Part shown: positions 36,901 to 45,600 of the stretch, piece by piece
How positions within the stretch are numbered: the stretch's first letter is position 1
Layout: each line of letters opens with the position of its first letter
Origin: Hybos culiciformis
Lineage: Eukaryota > Arthropoda > Insecta > Diptera > Hybotidae
Length of the DNA: 64,000 nt
Direction of reading: 5' to 3'
NCBI GenBank assembly: GCA_964007475.1
Contig: OZ023273.1
Coordinates: forward strand, 135,381,308-135,445,307
Translations under genes and position numbers: made by a program
Notes under the pieces: model-generated
The model's database searches: none
The model's input: the letters and a program-made list of their open reading frames with translations, nothing else
Told to the model about the DNA's origin: nothing

Positions 36901-37429
36901 GTTGGCTAGTAAATCTTAAAACAGCAATCTACAAAAAAAAAACTGCTCTGCACAGTTTGAGATATTGTTTGAGATATTTGCATTTTATTTTATGATTATT
37001 AAATGTTCTATATCTATAACGTCTTCACAAAGTTCGTAACATTGTGTTGTCATTGGTTAAAATTGTCGGCCGTCATGGTGTCGTGGTATTGCCATTATCC
37101 TACGGCGTGTTCGGTCGTGGGTTCGATTCCCACCTCGGACTGGAATTTGTGTCAATTTTTCAATTTGTCTTAATATTAAAATCACATTACTAAACATCAA
37201 AATTCAAATCACATTAGGTAATAAACATTATTATTAAAATCTTCTATATCAATATTGAATTTTTTTAATTCACAAAATAGAGTTTTATAGGAATAATGTT
37301 ATATTATATTTAAATTTTATAATTATTTCAATTGACTTTTATTAAATTTTACCTTAATTTTGGATCCAAGTATTTGGAAGCCTGCCGTTTTCTAGATGAT
37401 ACTCGATTAGGCTTTAATTGCTTTTCCAT
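25783..37429 (-). CDS. Gln/His/Asn-rich protein gene, three coding exons (host gene)
   Basis: I do not recognise the family. Joining minus-strand exons 37429-37353, 36284-36224 and 27914-25783 gives one frame of about 757 residues, beginning MEKQLKPNRVSSRKRQASKY. The junction phases match (2 then 0), with donors GTAAAA and GTAAGT and acceptors TTTCAG and TTGCAG. Visible features are basic nuclear-signal-like patches near residues 12-16 and 485, very Gln/His-rich stretches, a polyproline run near residue 540, and a less repetitive C-terminus (about 700-756) ending in an alanine run and two tyrosines. This composition suggests a nuclear regulatory or scaffold protein, an inference only. The second intron (36223-27915) contains an entire receptor kinase gene on the other strand. 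An in-frame stop upstream of the ATG fixes the start if the leader is as modelled. A 5' noncoding exon may lie near 45.3 kb. Confidence 0.75.
27915..29065. other. Intron of the Gln-rich gene and 5' flank of the receptor gene
   Basis: No coding sequence. An imperfect inverted repeat pairs about 28813-28838 (TTTGATTGTCAACCAATTTG) with about 28923-28945. A short degenerate repeat rich in ACGACACAA lies at about 28345-28395. The last 90 bases before the receptor start codon presumably hold its promoter or leader, but no clear core promoter motif is visible. Confidence 0.5.
29066..29278 (+). CDS. Receptor exon 1: signal peptide and start of Ig 1
   Basis: This exon encodes residues 1-71. MINNIIFLFLFIFSS is a typical hydrophobic signal peptide. 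C51 and W66 (LMLQW) are the first cysteine and core tryptophan of the first Ig-like fold. The second cysteine (C101, in YTC) comes from exon 2 at 30309-30450. The open frame runs past 29278, but the donor GTAAGA there and the phase-0 match to exon 2 show that the downstream part is intron. Confidence 0.82.
29066..35294 (+). CDS. PVR/VEGFR-type receptor tyrosine kinase, 13 exons, 906 aa
   Basis: A cell-surface receptor expected to bind PDGF/VEGF-like ligands and phosphorylate tyrosines. Exons: 29066-29278, 30309-30450, 30676-30837, 31238-31375, 31681-32193, 32345-32530, 32588-32685, 32797-32944, 33197-33445, 33755-33884, 33947-34053, 34353-34921, 35229-35294. The joined length is 2721 bases, divisible by three, and every junction agrees in phase, mostly phase 1 as in Ig-domain genes. 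Order: signal peptide (1-18), four Ig-like units (about 20-450), membrane helix (about 457-477), juxtamembrane stretch LDEQAHLLPYD typical of VEGFR/PVR, then kinase (about 530-880) with a roughly 75-residue insert. Key residues are present: glycine loop GQGAFGSV (538-545), K573, E590, HGD with D741, N746 and DFG 759-761. The HRD arginine is glycine and APE reads AIE. The ectodomain is shorter than the seven-Ig insect PVR I know, and the tail is about 20 residues. It could be a diverged PVR or a paralogue, so no symbol is assigned. The exon 3 donor (GTGGGT) is the weakest junction. Confidence 0.88.
29349..30097 (+). mobile_element. hAT deletion derivative in receptor intron 1 (749 bp)
   Basis: The termini AAGTGTTTTCAA and TAGTGTTTTCAA (right end reverse-complemented) differ only at the first base. 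They are flanked by a perfect 8-bp duplication ATTAATTC (29341-29348 and 30098-30105). The left end carries a perfect palindrome ACCCGGGTACCCGGGT (29360-29375), and GGGTACCCG motifs recur near the right end. The element makes up most of the 1030-base first intron of the receptor gene and leaves its splice sites intact. It contains N- and C-terminal transposase scraps joined by an internal deletion. Confidence 0.93.
29796..29967 (+). pseudogene. hAT transposase relic (finger start and C-terminus)
   Basis: An ATG at 29796 opens MSRVWSYFEKLTSTES, resembling the beginning of the BED zinc finger of hAT transposases. After a break, an open stretch from 29866 reads AGIFCSKSRNRMSPDTLNAL with a short tail to TAA at 29967. 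It resembles the extreme C-terminus of hAT transposases (R-x-R-x-x-P-x-x-L/V-x-x-L). Everything between, including the catalytic region, is missing. A good acceptor (TTGTTCTTGCAG) precedes the ATG. Confidence 0.65.
30309..30450 (+). CDS. Receptor exon 2: end of Ig 1
   Basis: It begins after TTATTATAG and ends in GTAAGT. It encodes HGSLIEKD...DYTCRVTQ, where the YTC motif supplies the second Ig cysteine. It leaves in phase 1. Too short to stand out as an open frame, it was found from splice sites and the Ig signature. Confidence 0.78.
30676..31375 (+). CDS. Receptor exons 3-4: Ig-like unit lacking the second cysteine
   Basis: Exons 30676-30837 and 31238-31375 encode residues 119-218. C160 (VSCYF) is present, but the position expected for the partner cysteine (SGNYFLF, about residue 200) is Leu. 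Loss of the disulfide in one membrane-proximal Ig domain is known in PDGFR/VEGFR-class receptors. The exon 3 donor is assigned to GTGGGT because it is the only nearby GT that keeps exon 4 open; exon 4 has stops in its other two frames. Confidence 0.62.
31681..32193 (+). CDS. Receptor exon 5: Ig 3 and first half of Ig 4
   Basis: The acceptor TTATTTTCAG and donor GTAAGT bound 513 bases (residues 219-389). Ig 3 has C240, W253 and C307 (YICC). Ig 4 starts with C360 (LTCEG) and W372, its second cysteine lying in exon 6. Extra cysteines at 261, 308, 373 and 383 could form additional bonds. Several Asn-X-Ser/Thr sites fit an extracellular location. Confidence 0.85.
32345..32685 (+). CDS. Receptor exons 6-7: end of Ig 4 and the membrane helix
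   Basis: Exon 6 (32345-32530) carries GFYQC (C425) and ends in donor GTAAAA. A second acceptor six bases downstream (at 32350) would delete two residues in frame. Exon 7 (32588-32685, acceptor TTTTTTGCAG) encodes the single membrane helix, core SSIVIVLLITMIFLGI, followed by the stop-transfer residues KYYKLYK. A read-through past 32685 hits a stop quickly, so splicing at GTATCA is required. Confidence 0.8.
32797..33445 (+). CDS. Receptor exons 8-9: juxtamembrane region and kinase N-lobe
   Basis: Exon 8 (32797-32944) encodes the juxtamembrane segment with LNPEFSLDEQAHLLPYD, a pattern shared by VEGFR/PVR receptors just before the kinase. Exon 9 (33197-33445) encodes the glycine-rich loop GQGAFGSVYQG, the ATP-binding VAIKML (K573) and the helix-C glutamate E590, then HPNIILLIGAC. 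The open frame before 33197 is intronic, since the acceptor ATATAG sits right before the Gly-Lys-Leu-Leu start of the kinase. Confidence 0.88.
33755..34053 (+). CDS. Receptor exons 10-11: hinge and kinase insert
   Basis: Exon 10 (33755-33884) encodes LMIIVEYCKYGALQDYL, the hinge and start of the C-lobe. Exon 11 (33947-34053) encodes a hydrophilic Glu/Lys/Asn-rich stretch with no kinase motif, part of the insert that splits class III/V receptor kinases. Both exons are short and phase-consistent (1 to 2, then 2 to 1). Confidence 0.8.
34353..34921 (+). CDS. Receptor exon 12: kinase C-lobe
   Basis: A 569-base exon encodes residues 696-885. Visible motifs are VHGDLAARN (D741 catalytic, N746 metal-binding), CDFGMAK (759-764), activation-loop tyrosines Y767 and Y772, VPVRWYAIE, DVWSFGVCLWELFSLG and the C-lobe arginine in NPDERPT. 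All catalytic residues are retained, so the kinase is probably active. HGD for HRD and AIE for APE are unusual for tyrosine kinases in general; I associate HGD with insect PVR-type receptors from memory. The open frame continues to 35092, but the donor at 34922 is used to join exon 13. Confidence 0.9.
35229..35294 (+). CDS. Receptor exon 13: very short cytoplasmic tail
   Basis: The acceptor ATTTTTTCAG precedes GSSLPENENNQFNYATIEF and two more residues, then TAA. The tail is far shorter than in typical VEGFR/PVR proteins. One tyrosine (NYATIEF) could serve as a docking site. Phase 0 matches exon 12. If exon 12 were instead read through, the protein would end in a low-complexity tail at 35092, which is less likely. 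Confidence 0.68.
   Translation, partial: GSSLPENENNQFNYATIEFSE
35486..35491 (+). terminator. candidate polyadenylation signal of the receptor gene
   Basis: AATAAA lies 192 bases after the receptor stop codon and about 50 bases before the TTAA-flanked MITE. Such hexamers are common in AT-rich DNA, so this is only the best-placed candidate. Confidence 0.35.
35541..36083. mobile_element. TTAA-flanked MITE, possibly piggyBac-like (543 bp)
   Basis: The ends GAGCCCTCCATGTGAAA and GAGCCCTCAATGTGAAA (right end reverse-complemented) form 17-bp inverted repeats with one mismatch, directly flanked by TTAA on both sides (35537-35540, 36084-36087). TTAA duplication is the piggyBac signature, although the terminal bases are not the usual CCC. 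A 3-base-duplication family cannot be excluded because TTAA is itself palindromic. The interior has no transposase; a small ORF from 35815 is not recognisable. The element sits between the receptor 3' end and exon 2 of the host gene. Confidence 0.8.
36224..36284 (-). CDS. Small coding exon 2 of the Gln-rich gene
   Basis: A 61-base exon lies between acceptor TTTAATTTCAG and donor GTAAGTATT on the minus strand. It enters in phase 2, completing the Arg codon left by exon 1, and leaves in phase 0, exactly what the large exon at 27914 requires. It encodes ENNVILTNQTQQNEGNRPVF. The hydrophilic Asn/Gln-rich content matches the large exon. It lies about 140 bases from the TTAA-flanked MITE. Confidence 0.72.
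36465..36555 (+). repeat. dispersed repeat, copy 1
   Basis: This stretch, AAGATTACTACAAAATTTTC onward through TAAGTTGATATTAATTATA to the CTATTGCA region, closely resembles 38002-38085. The first copy has about ten extra bases in the middle. Both copies are on the same strand about 1.5 kb apart, in introns of the host gene. The origin is unknown. Confidence 0.7.
37065..37240 (+). mobile_element. tRNA-derived SINE
   Basis: The head (37065-37143) contains an A-box-like TGGTGTCGTGG (37076-37086) and a perfect-looking B box GGTTCGATTCC (37120-37130) at tRNA-like spacing. A 5-bp T-arm stem (GTGGG/CCCAC) is also present. The anticodon arm and acceptor stem do not pair well, so it is not a functional tRNA. 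An unrelated AT-rich body of about 100 bases follows, containing two copies of AATCACATTA. It lies in the first coding intron of the Gln-rich gene, transcribed opposite to it. Confidence 0.75.
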
Positions 37430-37463
37430 TTTATTTTAATAGATAATAATTATTTTGTTGAAT
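37353..37463 (-). CDS. First coding exon of the Gln-rich gene with short leader
   Basis: The acceptor TATTTCTAG ends at 37464. After a 34-base A/T-rich leader with an in-frame TAA, the ATG (37429) lies in an AAAATGG context. The coding part is 25 codons plus two bases, with donor GTAAAA at 37352. The peptide is basic (KPNRVSSRKRQASKY). If the exon near 45.3 kb is joined here, that exon's own ATG becomes a short upstream open frame ending just before this start. Confidence 0.65.
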
Positions 37464-38001
37464 CTAGAAATATAGAAATATAAAAATGTTATATTCATTG
37501 GAATTAATTTAAATAAATTTTATTTTTGATAGTTTATAATAAATAGACTACCTATTGTTTTTTTATTGCAGCTTTGAAGTTAAAAAAAAAATTCTTCAAA
37601 AATCCATATTTTCGAAAATAATGTTCAACAATTTTTAGTTGTTTAATGTAAACATATGGATACTTGAGTCGGGTTGCATTTTAAATAATATACACATGTA
37701 TTTTTTTCAAAAAACATATTTTGTTGTATGTACTCTCTTTTTTCCCAAATATGGAAAATGTAATATTTTTCATATTAGAATTAACAATTTCATTCCTTAA
37801 TAGATTCGACTTTGATTTTGATACACGAATTCTGAGCTTCGGAGATTATTAGAAGTTTAATAAATATTTTTTACCAAAAAAAAAAAGATGATGTTGATAA
37901 AAAAATTCAGCGATATTTTGGAAGACATCTTACTGAATTAATTAAGCCGAAAATTACTAAAATAAAGAAAAACTTACTAACTTCGAGACAGATTTTGTTA
38001 A

Positions 38002-38085
38002 AGATTACTACAAAATTCTAATTTTCGAATAATAAGTTGATATTAATTATACCAAAAAATATTATAGACTATTGCAAATATATTG
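38002..38085 (+). repeat. dispersed repeat, copy 2
   Basis: Partner of 36465-36555, sharing AAGATTACTACAAAATT, AATAAGTTGATATTAATTAT and ACTATTGCA segments. Confidence 0.7.
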
Positions 38086-38263
38086 TTCTTTTTAATTTGA
38101 TAGAAAATAGATTGAAAAACTAAAGTATGAAGGTCCTTCACTTTCTCCAGCTTATAAAGCATTAAAGGAACAAAATTTTGTAAAGAAGAATATATGTATC
38201 TAATTACTTAAAGTTGGGCCTACCTAAAACAACTGAGGTTTCAAACACCCATAATAGATTATT

Positions 38264-38444
38264 GTATATGTTAACTAAATTTGTTATTAATTAAGAGTTC
38301 TGTATACACAAAAATACATTGACACGAGTCAATACTTATATCACGAGACCGAAGGTCTAGTGATATAAATTGACAAGTGTCAATGTATTTTTGTGTAAAT
38401 ACAGAACGAGTGGTATAAAAAATTTTGTTAACATATCCAATATA
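38264..38444. repeat. long near-perfect hairpin, foldback element
   Basis: The core 38297-38407 folds into a stem of over 50 bp with a 3-base loop (GAA at 38351-38353), interrupted only by 2-base bulges and a few mismatches. Weaker pairing continues outward to about 38264 and 38444 (TATATGTTAAC against GTTAACATATCC). No coding content. It may be a foldback MITE. If transcribed on either strand it would form a precursor-like hairpin RNA. Confidence 0.85.
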
Positions 38445-38596
38445 CTGTTTTAATGTGCATGTGTAAGGTAGTTGAGTCTATACATTTACAATAAAAAAAT
38501 AAAAAAAAGTTGATATACACATTTTTTTTTTTTTTTTTTGTTGGTATTTGTCTGTATTGAAATATTGTGAGTGATATTATTTTTGTTTAGGTATTA

Positions 38597-38811
38597 CCAT
38601 AGATTAAGAATCCAGAAAGATGGGAAGCTTCATACAACATTATTTTTGGTATTTTTAAGTCAATATGTTAGTAAAACAAAATAAAATACGTGATAATTAT
38701 GTATGAAAAAAATTTTATTTAGTTTTAATAACACCTTCACAATAAAATACCAAAAAAGACTGAAAAAATGTTGTATGAAGCTTCCAATCTTTCTGTATTC
38801 TTAATCTATGG
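38597..38811. mobile_element. Tc1/mariner-like MITE (215 bp)
   Basis: Inverted ends of about 45 bp, beginning CCATAGATTAAGAAT and containing GGAAGCTTCATACAACAT, have only a few mismatches and are flanked by TA on both sides (38595-38596, 38812-38813). TA duplication and long inverted ends fit a Tc1/mariner-derived MITE. No transposase. Confidence 0.82.
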
Positions 38812-38837
38812 TATTACGGAATATTCAATATGAAACA

Positions 38838-38935
38838 TTTAATGAATGAAAGAGGCATTTAATGAATGGAAGACGTATTTAATGAATGGAATGAAATAAT
38901 TAATGAATGGAATGAAGCATTTAATAATTGCATGT
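38838..38935 (+). repeat. degenerate short tandem repeat
   Basis: About five imperfect copies of a roughly 20-base unit around CATTTAATGAATGGAA lie immediately 3' of the TA-flanked MITE. Confidence 0.7.
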
Positions 38936-41900
38936 GTATTGATGCATATAATATTCCATTTAGCGATCTAAATTCTATACTACTAAATACAACATACCGA
39001 CCACATGCCCATTAAAATTTTTTATTAGAATCTTTTTCTATTCTATCTGATTATTTTCTTTAATGATAATGCATCATATAAATGTCGTCTGAGATTAATC
39101 AACATTAACAATTTTAAAATTTTAAATATTTTTTTTGTTTTGTATAAATAAATAACAAAAAAAAGATTTTTTTTTATAAAAAATTGAATGTGAATCAAAG
39201 AATATAAACAAATACAGAAAGATAACAGGAAGAATAATGTAGTTGACTTGTTAACGCCTTTGATTGATTATGATTTTTATTAAGCAACTGGATTGAAAAA
39301 ACTGATTATATACTGAGGATAATAAGAATGAACCAATGCTGTTTGCGATTATATACATATTATGTATGCGCAACACTTAATGTTTAAAAAATTTATGTTT
39401 TTAAATTTAATTGTGTCGCGACAAAACTCTTATTCTGTTAATTTGATTGTGCAAATATAAAATAAAAAAAATAAACAAGAAGAAAATGAAAAGAAAATGT
39501 GATGATTATGGTACTATACAATGTACCGAATTCAGAGATTTTATTAATGATGTGGAGGGTGTCTGCTTGTAAAAGTATGTCTTTTTTGAGTTTTTTTTTA
39601 TCACTATGAATTATTATGATATGTCTTTAAAAACAAATATATTAATAAATTTATTTCGCAATGAATCGCGGAGAACTGTCATAAAGATTTATTGAATTTA
39701 TTTTTAATTTGTTGAAAAAGTTTTGGCATTAGTTCGAAAAAGAAAAGGTGCTCACATTTAACACAAAATTTATTTAAATTTAGTCTCCAATATGTTTAAA
39801 TTTTTTATTTAGTGCTTTCATATATAAAGTTGATAGAACAATCACTAGCTAGAGCAAAGAGTTATAGAAAATACTCTGTACACTGAATATAATTTGTCTA
39901 TCTAGACTTCTAGAGACTCTACGTAGATTTTATGTTGACTCTAGATAGAGAAGTTTATTTGCTCTGTATACTTATATATTTATATATTTCTCTCTATTTC
40001 GCTCTATTTAGAACAACTCAAGTTGTGTGTCTATAGTGTATCGGTGTACTTTCAGATTAGTCATTTTATTAAGCTGAATTTATTTTTACCATTTCAGCTA
40101 ATTTTTTCACTGTTAACATACTTCTTAAATAAAGCTTTGATTGAAATAATAATAACAACCATTAGAGCTTCATAAAATTTACATAAAATTTTACTATGCA
40201 ATCATAATCATTAATTTTGAAAATATATTAATGAAGTTTCATTCTTAAATTTAAAATAAACATTTAATTCATCTTTTTTAAAGGAAAAAATAATATTGTT
40301 TACGTCTGGTATTTTATTAAACCCTTAACCCTTTTCTTAGCACTTTAAATGACTGTACATTATTATAAATTTATATGAATGTAAATTTTTTTAGTATAAA
40401 AATTATTATGGTGACATTTGATATATGTAATCATTTGGCTCGACGAATTCAGAAAAATATATTATATAATTATCTACTTTTGTTCATATGTTTATAATTA
40501 TTTTTTTTTTTGCAATACAAAGTTCATATATTCTCAACTTGATTGAGCAGCAGTAACAGTGCTCTTATGATTTTGGTGGTTAAAAATAAAGGTACTGTTA
40601 AGCTTCAGTGATCCAACCCAAATAGAATGCAATAGAATTTCTAAAAGGGGTTTTTTTCAATTTAAATAGATTGTTAAATTTGGGCGATTGGGACAATTTA
40701 GTTATATCTTTTGTTATTATTTCGTTACAGCGTTACCAGTTATTTAGAGTATTAAATTAATTATTTAATTCAATAATAAAGTATTTATAAGACTATTTAC
40801 AAAAAGATTCTTCAGAACATTACAGTTGTGAGTGAACTCACAAACATTTAGATTCGTTATAGTTCGATTAAGATTGCTTTCGTTTATTTGAGAATTTATA
40901 TACTCCAAGTTATATTATAAATAGAATTTCTCGCTTCTCGACGGTTAATTTCTTAATGTGTAATTAGAAAAAGTAATATAAATAAAAATTTCATGGGTGG
41001 CAAAATTTATAGTAAATAAATAGCAAAATAAAATTTTAATGCTTATTGAAATGTATCTGTTGTTTATGAAAAATCTATCTCCAGAATTAAGATTTATGTG
41101 AAATTTTATAATAATATAGATACTTATGAATAAGAATAACATACATTATATTAAAATATTTATTTTTCAGAACAAACAATTTAAATCACAAAAAAATACA
41201 ATTTTCGTAGGCACTTTTGATTAACTTGATATTTTGTTGATAAAAACATAATTATTAAAAATAAAATAATGCTCGAATTCAAAACAAGGGGGATTACAAA
41301 TTTAAATCGTATTATAATCAAAAATTGTGACACAACATGTGCATGAATCAAGATTTATATTAAAAAATCGAAATTGATTCTTACAATAAACCCTTTTTTT
41401 ATTTAATTAATTATCTGGGGTTTGTCGAATGACGAATTAGTTATTTCGGAGAAAAGAAAGAAATTACAAATTAAAAAAACTGTAAAAATATTAATTTTTT
41501 ATTAAGTATATACAATTCTTGTAAATTTTAATTCCCTTTGCAGGTCCTTTATAAGTAGGGAAAAAAACTGTGAGCAACAAAATGCTTATAAATTAGATAT
41601 GGTTTTGCATACAGCAGTATTATCTGTATAATTTTTTCGACCAACAATAAAATAGTGGAACAGTTTTTAAATTTATACCAAGAAAAATAATAATAAAATT
41701 GATTTTTATAAAATGTACGAAAAAATGCGGGCTCTTATTTCGTTTATATTTCAATAAACAAAGATTATGATGAAAAAACATAAATATATTTTGGGGTCGT
41801 TTCATGTCATTATTTTTATGAAGATTATTATTTTTAGTAAGTGATATATTTTTAAATAAACTACAAAAAAAAAATATATAGCGAGAAAGCGTTTATTGGC

Positions 41901-41962
41901 TCAAGAAGTCAATTAAGACATAATATTTTTATTTTTATGGATTGTTTTATATAAATGTAGTA

Positions 41963-41985
41963 TGTACATGTACAGTACATGTACA
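41963..41985. repeat. short near-perfect palindrome
   Basis: Two copies of the palindrome GTACATGTAC are separated by a single A, so the 23-base stretch is almost self-complementary. Such TGTACA-rich palindromes can be dimeric protein sites or chance; nothing nearby decides. Confidence 0.6.
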
Positions 41986-42865
41986 AGTTCGTACACTATA
42001 AAAATGCGTTTAAAATTTATAGAAAATAATTTGTTATCAGTTAATTGAAAAAATTAGAGTTGATTTGATTTATTTATTGTGTTTTGATTTTTTTATACAT
42101 ATCTACTTATTCTTTAATTTTAATTAAATTTGTAATTGATATGGCTTCATGATTTAAAAAATGTTATAAACTATGACAAAGCAATTCTCTGAAAAAATAT
42201 ATTCATTATCGGTATGATTTTAATGTTTTTTAAGCATAAACTCTTTTAAGAATTTTATGACAGAAAAGAATATAATACAATAAACACTTTACATAACTAT
42301 ATATATATTGAACTTCAAATTAATTTGATAAAATATAAAAATTGGTTAAATATTCTAGTTTGTTTTAATCATTTAATTGAATGAAACAAGTATTTGATTT
42401 TTATTCGATTTTTTTTTTATAATTTTTGTTTCCCAATCTTTGGATAATTTAAAATTTTATTAAACCAAAAGAATAAGTACAGATATTATTTTAACGAAAA
42501 TATGCACTGAAGTGTCAATTGAAAGATTTCAGTAATAATCACAATATAATTTAAAAGGTGTATGAAATTCTGAAATCAAATAAACTTTAACATTGATACT
42601 TCAGAATACTAGAAATAACGCCAAAAAAACTTAAAAATACTATAGAAACGTTTTACACTTGTATCTGAAAATATAGTATCTCTAAGTTTCATGGTCATCA
42701 TGTCGACCTTTTCAAGCCCAGAAGAAGTCTCACATTTCATTTCAACATAAAAATGTCTGTCACACATTCATTTTAATTAATTAGTCTTTTTTTTTTAATT
42801 ATTTTATTCCTGATAGAATTATTTTTAAACACGGTAAAGTCTGCAATCAAAAATTTTTAAATGAA

Positions 42866-42898
42866 TGAGGAAGTGAGGAAATGAGGAAATGAGGAAAT
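42866..42898 (+). repeat. GAGGAAAT microsatellite
   Basis: About four tandem copies of an 8-base unit (TGAGGAAA/TGAGGAAG). Confidence 0.7.
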
Positions 42899-45242
42899 AG
42901 ATTTTACATAAAAATGACAAGAATTTGTATTACTGAAACTACTATTGAGTTTAGATGCCTGTCCGACAAACATTTGGCATTTTTATAATTATCTATAAAA
43001 ACCGTATTAATGTATTTACTTCCCAAAAATAAGATCATGCACCAAATTTAAAAGAAATTCTTGATTATTAACTTCTTTATGTTCAATGTCATATTAAAAA
43101 TTTAAAATAAATTTCTTTATTATTAAATATTAGTTGCATAACATTTAAAATTTTCCAAAATTATACATATAAATTCAATAATTTGATATTATACTTTCTT
43201 ATATTTGACGTCTTCCAGGCTTTTTAAAAATTTTAAATAAAAATTTATATTAGTCACATTATGCAGAAATATTTTTAAAACTTTTGTATATATGTAATTG
43301 GTTTAACAATTTCTCCGAGAAGGTTGTTGACTTTACACAAGATAGGTATTAAATTCACTTGTTTAAAGAAAACCAATATACCTATCCTTGAAAATATCGT
43401 TATTTCAGTGTAGATAAGTTAAAGTATTGATTATAAGAATACTAAAACTTTTTAATTTTTTTCAAGGATTTGGATTTTGATCTGAGTTTTGATGTACTTT
43501 GTATTTTTGGAAACTTATTTTTAAAATGATTAAATGAAAAGACCAGCTACCCTTCTGTCTTTATTAAACTATTTCAACATAATACATAATCGTTTGAATA
43601 AGGAAAATCATACATAACGAAAACCACTTAATACACTTGTGGGCGACCACTTTTTTTTTACATTTTGAGTTCTAAATAAAATAAATGGTTTTTATCAAAA
43701 ATCAAAAATAAAAAAAAAAATTTAATATGCACACGCACGCATTAAAAGCTCATCATGTTTTTTTTTTTGACAATCCTAATGTAATCTTTAAATTTAAATA
43801 TATATATAATAAAACGATTGTATATCAACAATAAGGTGTTCGTGACAAATTGGCGTTGTTATATCTTAAAAACAGTTAAATCTTCATTGAAATTGAACAT
43901 TTATTAGAGTAATGATTTTATGATTTTGATTTTTTTGTACTAATTCAATATTTTAAGACCATAAGATTCGGTTCAAAAACTGAGCTATATTGTACAACAA
44001 ATTAAATTTAAAATTAAAGTTAAATTTGGAGTAGTTCTGTCAAAAATCAGAGTCGAAATATATCTATTGTTAAAAAGGAATTATCAGACAGACACTTATG
44101 TTTGATTTTGTTTATTGTTATTTTATTATGTATTTTGAATTTACGAAAACTATGCTATTTATTATTTTTTATGTCATTTTGTCCATTTTTATGCAATTCT
44201 GTCGGCAATATTTACGGAATTTGAAAAGGACTTTAGATCGAAACATAAATAAATAAATACAGTATTTTGTCAGGAAAATGTGTGGTAAATATGAACAATC
44301 AATACGATAATTAAACAAAAATAATATCATTTAGTCCAAAATTTTTATGATCTTTAAAAAATAATTATTGTATTTTGAAAATTGATTACTTTCCCAGCAA
44401 TAAATGACTTATAGATAGTTGGGGCGGATAGATGTGTACAAAGAGAATAATAGTTTGATTCTGGGAACAAAAGAAACAAATTTCAAATAATAAATAGCAT
44501 TTCCTTAAAAATTAGTTTTGTGAAAATATCGATCTAGAACTCCATTAAGAGAGTGTGAGAACATTAAGAGTGTATGCTCTTTTCAAACTAAAATTTAACT
44601 TTAGTCCTTAACTTAACTTAACAGAATAACTCAAAGCGCTTAATTATCCTTACAGACATCTACATAAGCTACATTTAGCGGAGATTTAAATGCACCTTAA
44701 TAAAAAAAAACATGCGTGTGCCGTGTACGCGCGGAGGAAGTTATACTTCGTAATGTGGAAATGAAAATAGAAAAATAGTTTCTTTAAGACAAACTTTATT
44801 AACATTGCTTCACAATTGATCGCATCTTTTAATTATAATTTTCGAGTGGAGAAATATACAAATCTATAATATTTCTTTCAAAGGCGATTTTTGACACTTT
44901 CCCTTATCGTAGGGATAAAATTATGTGGTGCAAAATTATCTACATTCAATTGCCTTTCGAATGACATTACTAGTTAATTTCTGAGACGCAGCATTTAAAC
45001 CGGCTGTAAGCAGACTTTTCCAAAAATTGAGATTTCTTAAAAATTAAATTTTGAAAACAAATTTTTTTTTCTCAAAATAACTTTTTTTATAAAGTCCTTT
45101 TAAATGACATCAAAAACTGGGAACATGTCGATCAAAAAATAAGGAAACGAGCCCGTTCGCAGATCTTTTCTACCTACTTAGTGTATGTGTATCACATCAA
45201 ACTAAAAACCTAACAATCAATTGATATTCACAAGAGACGTAC

Positions 45243-45600
45243 CTTGAAATAACCTTAAATCCGTTGCATTGTCCGTGGGATTGTTTTTTTCACTCATTTT
45301 TCACAATTCTTAAGTAAATGAAATAATGAATACTATAAATTAAATTAAAATAGAACAACAAGTACGTATTTCAGCTAATTTCACGAAGCTCATACTGTTT
45401 ACTTCGCTGGCCGCTGCATAACAAGAATACCACGTGCATGTGTTTGGGATCAACCGACTCACTCTCTTCCCTCTCCTCGCGCTTGTGTTCGGCGAGGGTG
45501 TTTCGGAAATTTAATTTCGAAATTAAATAACTTTCGAATACTAATGTCATTGAAGAAACGCTTTTTCTCTGGAATAAAGTGGTTTCCATATTTTTTGTAT
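45243..45600 (-). promoter_or_regulatory. candidate promoter and 5' exon of the Gln-rich gene
   Basis: Bases about 45380-45500 are clearly GC-richer than the surrounding tens of kilobases. On the minus strand, downstream of them, an ATG at 45297 in an AAAATGAG context opens 18 codons (MSEKNNPTDNATDLRLFQ) ending at an excellent donor AAG|GTACGT (exon end 45243). Joined to the acceptor at 37464, this frame hits a stop just before the main ATG at 37429, making it a short upstream open frame. Alternatively it is the first coding exon of another, unseen gene or isoform. No TATA box or initiator could be placed with confidence. A 72-codon minus-strand frame at 45589-45371 is probably incidental. 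Confidence 0.4.

Larger units (their letters stand above)
38936..45242. other. AT-rich region without recognised genes
   Basis: Probably the 5' intron of the Gln-rich gene if the leader at 45.3 kb belongs to it. No coding exon was recognised. Minor features are a near-palindrome at 41963-41985 and a GAGGAAAT microsatellite at 42866-42898. Confidence 0.45.

Noticed and set aside
37065..37143. Functional tRNA gene
   Set aside because: The T arm and B box are good, but the acceptor and anticodon stems do not pair, so a SINE head fits better.
45371..45589. 72-codon minus-strand frame in the GC-richer patch
   Set aside because: No family resemblance. It is better explained as open by chance within a promoter or leader region of higher GC.
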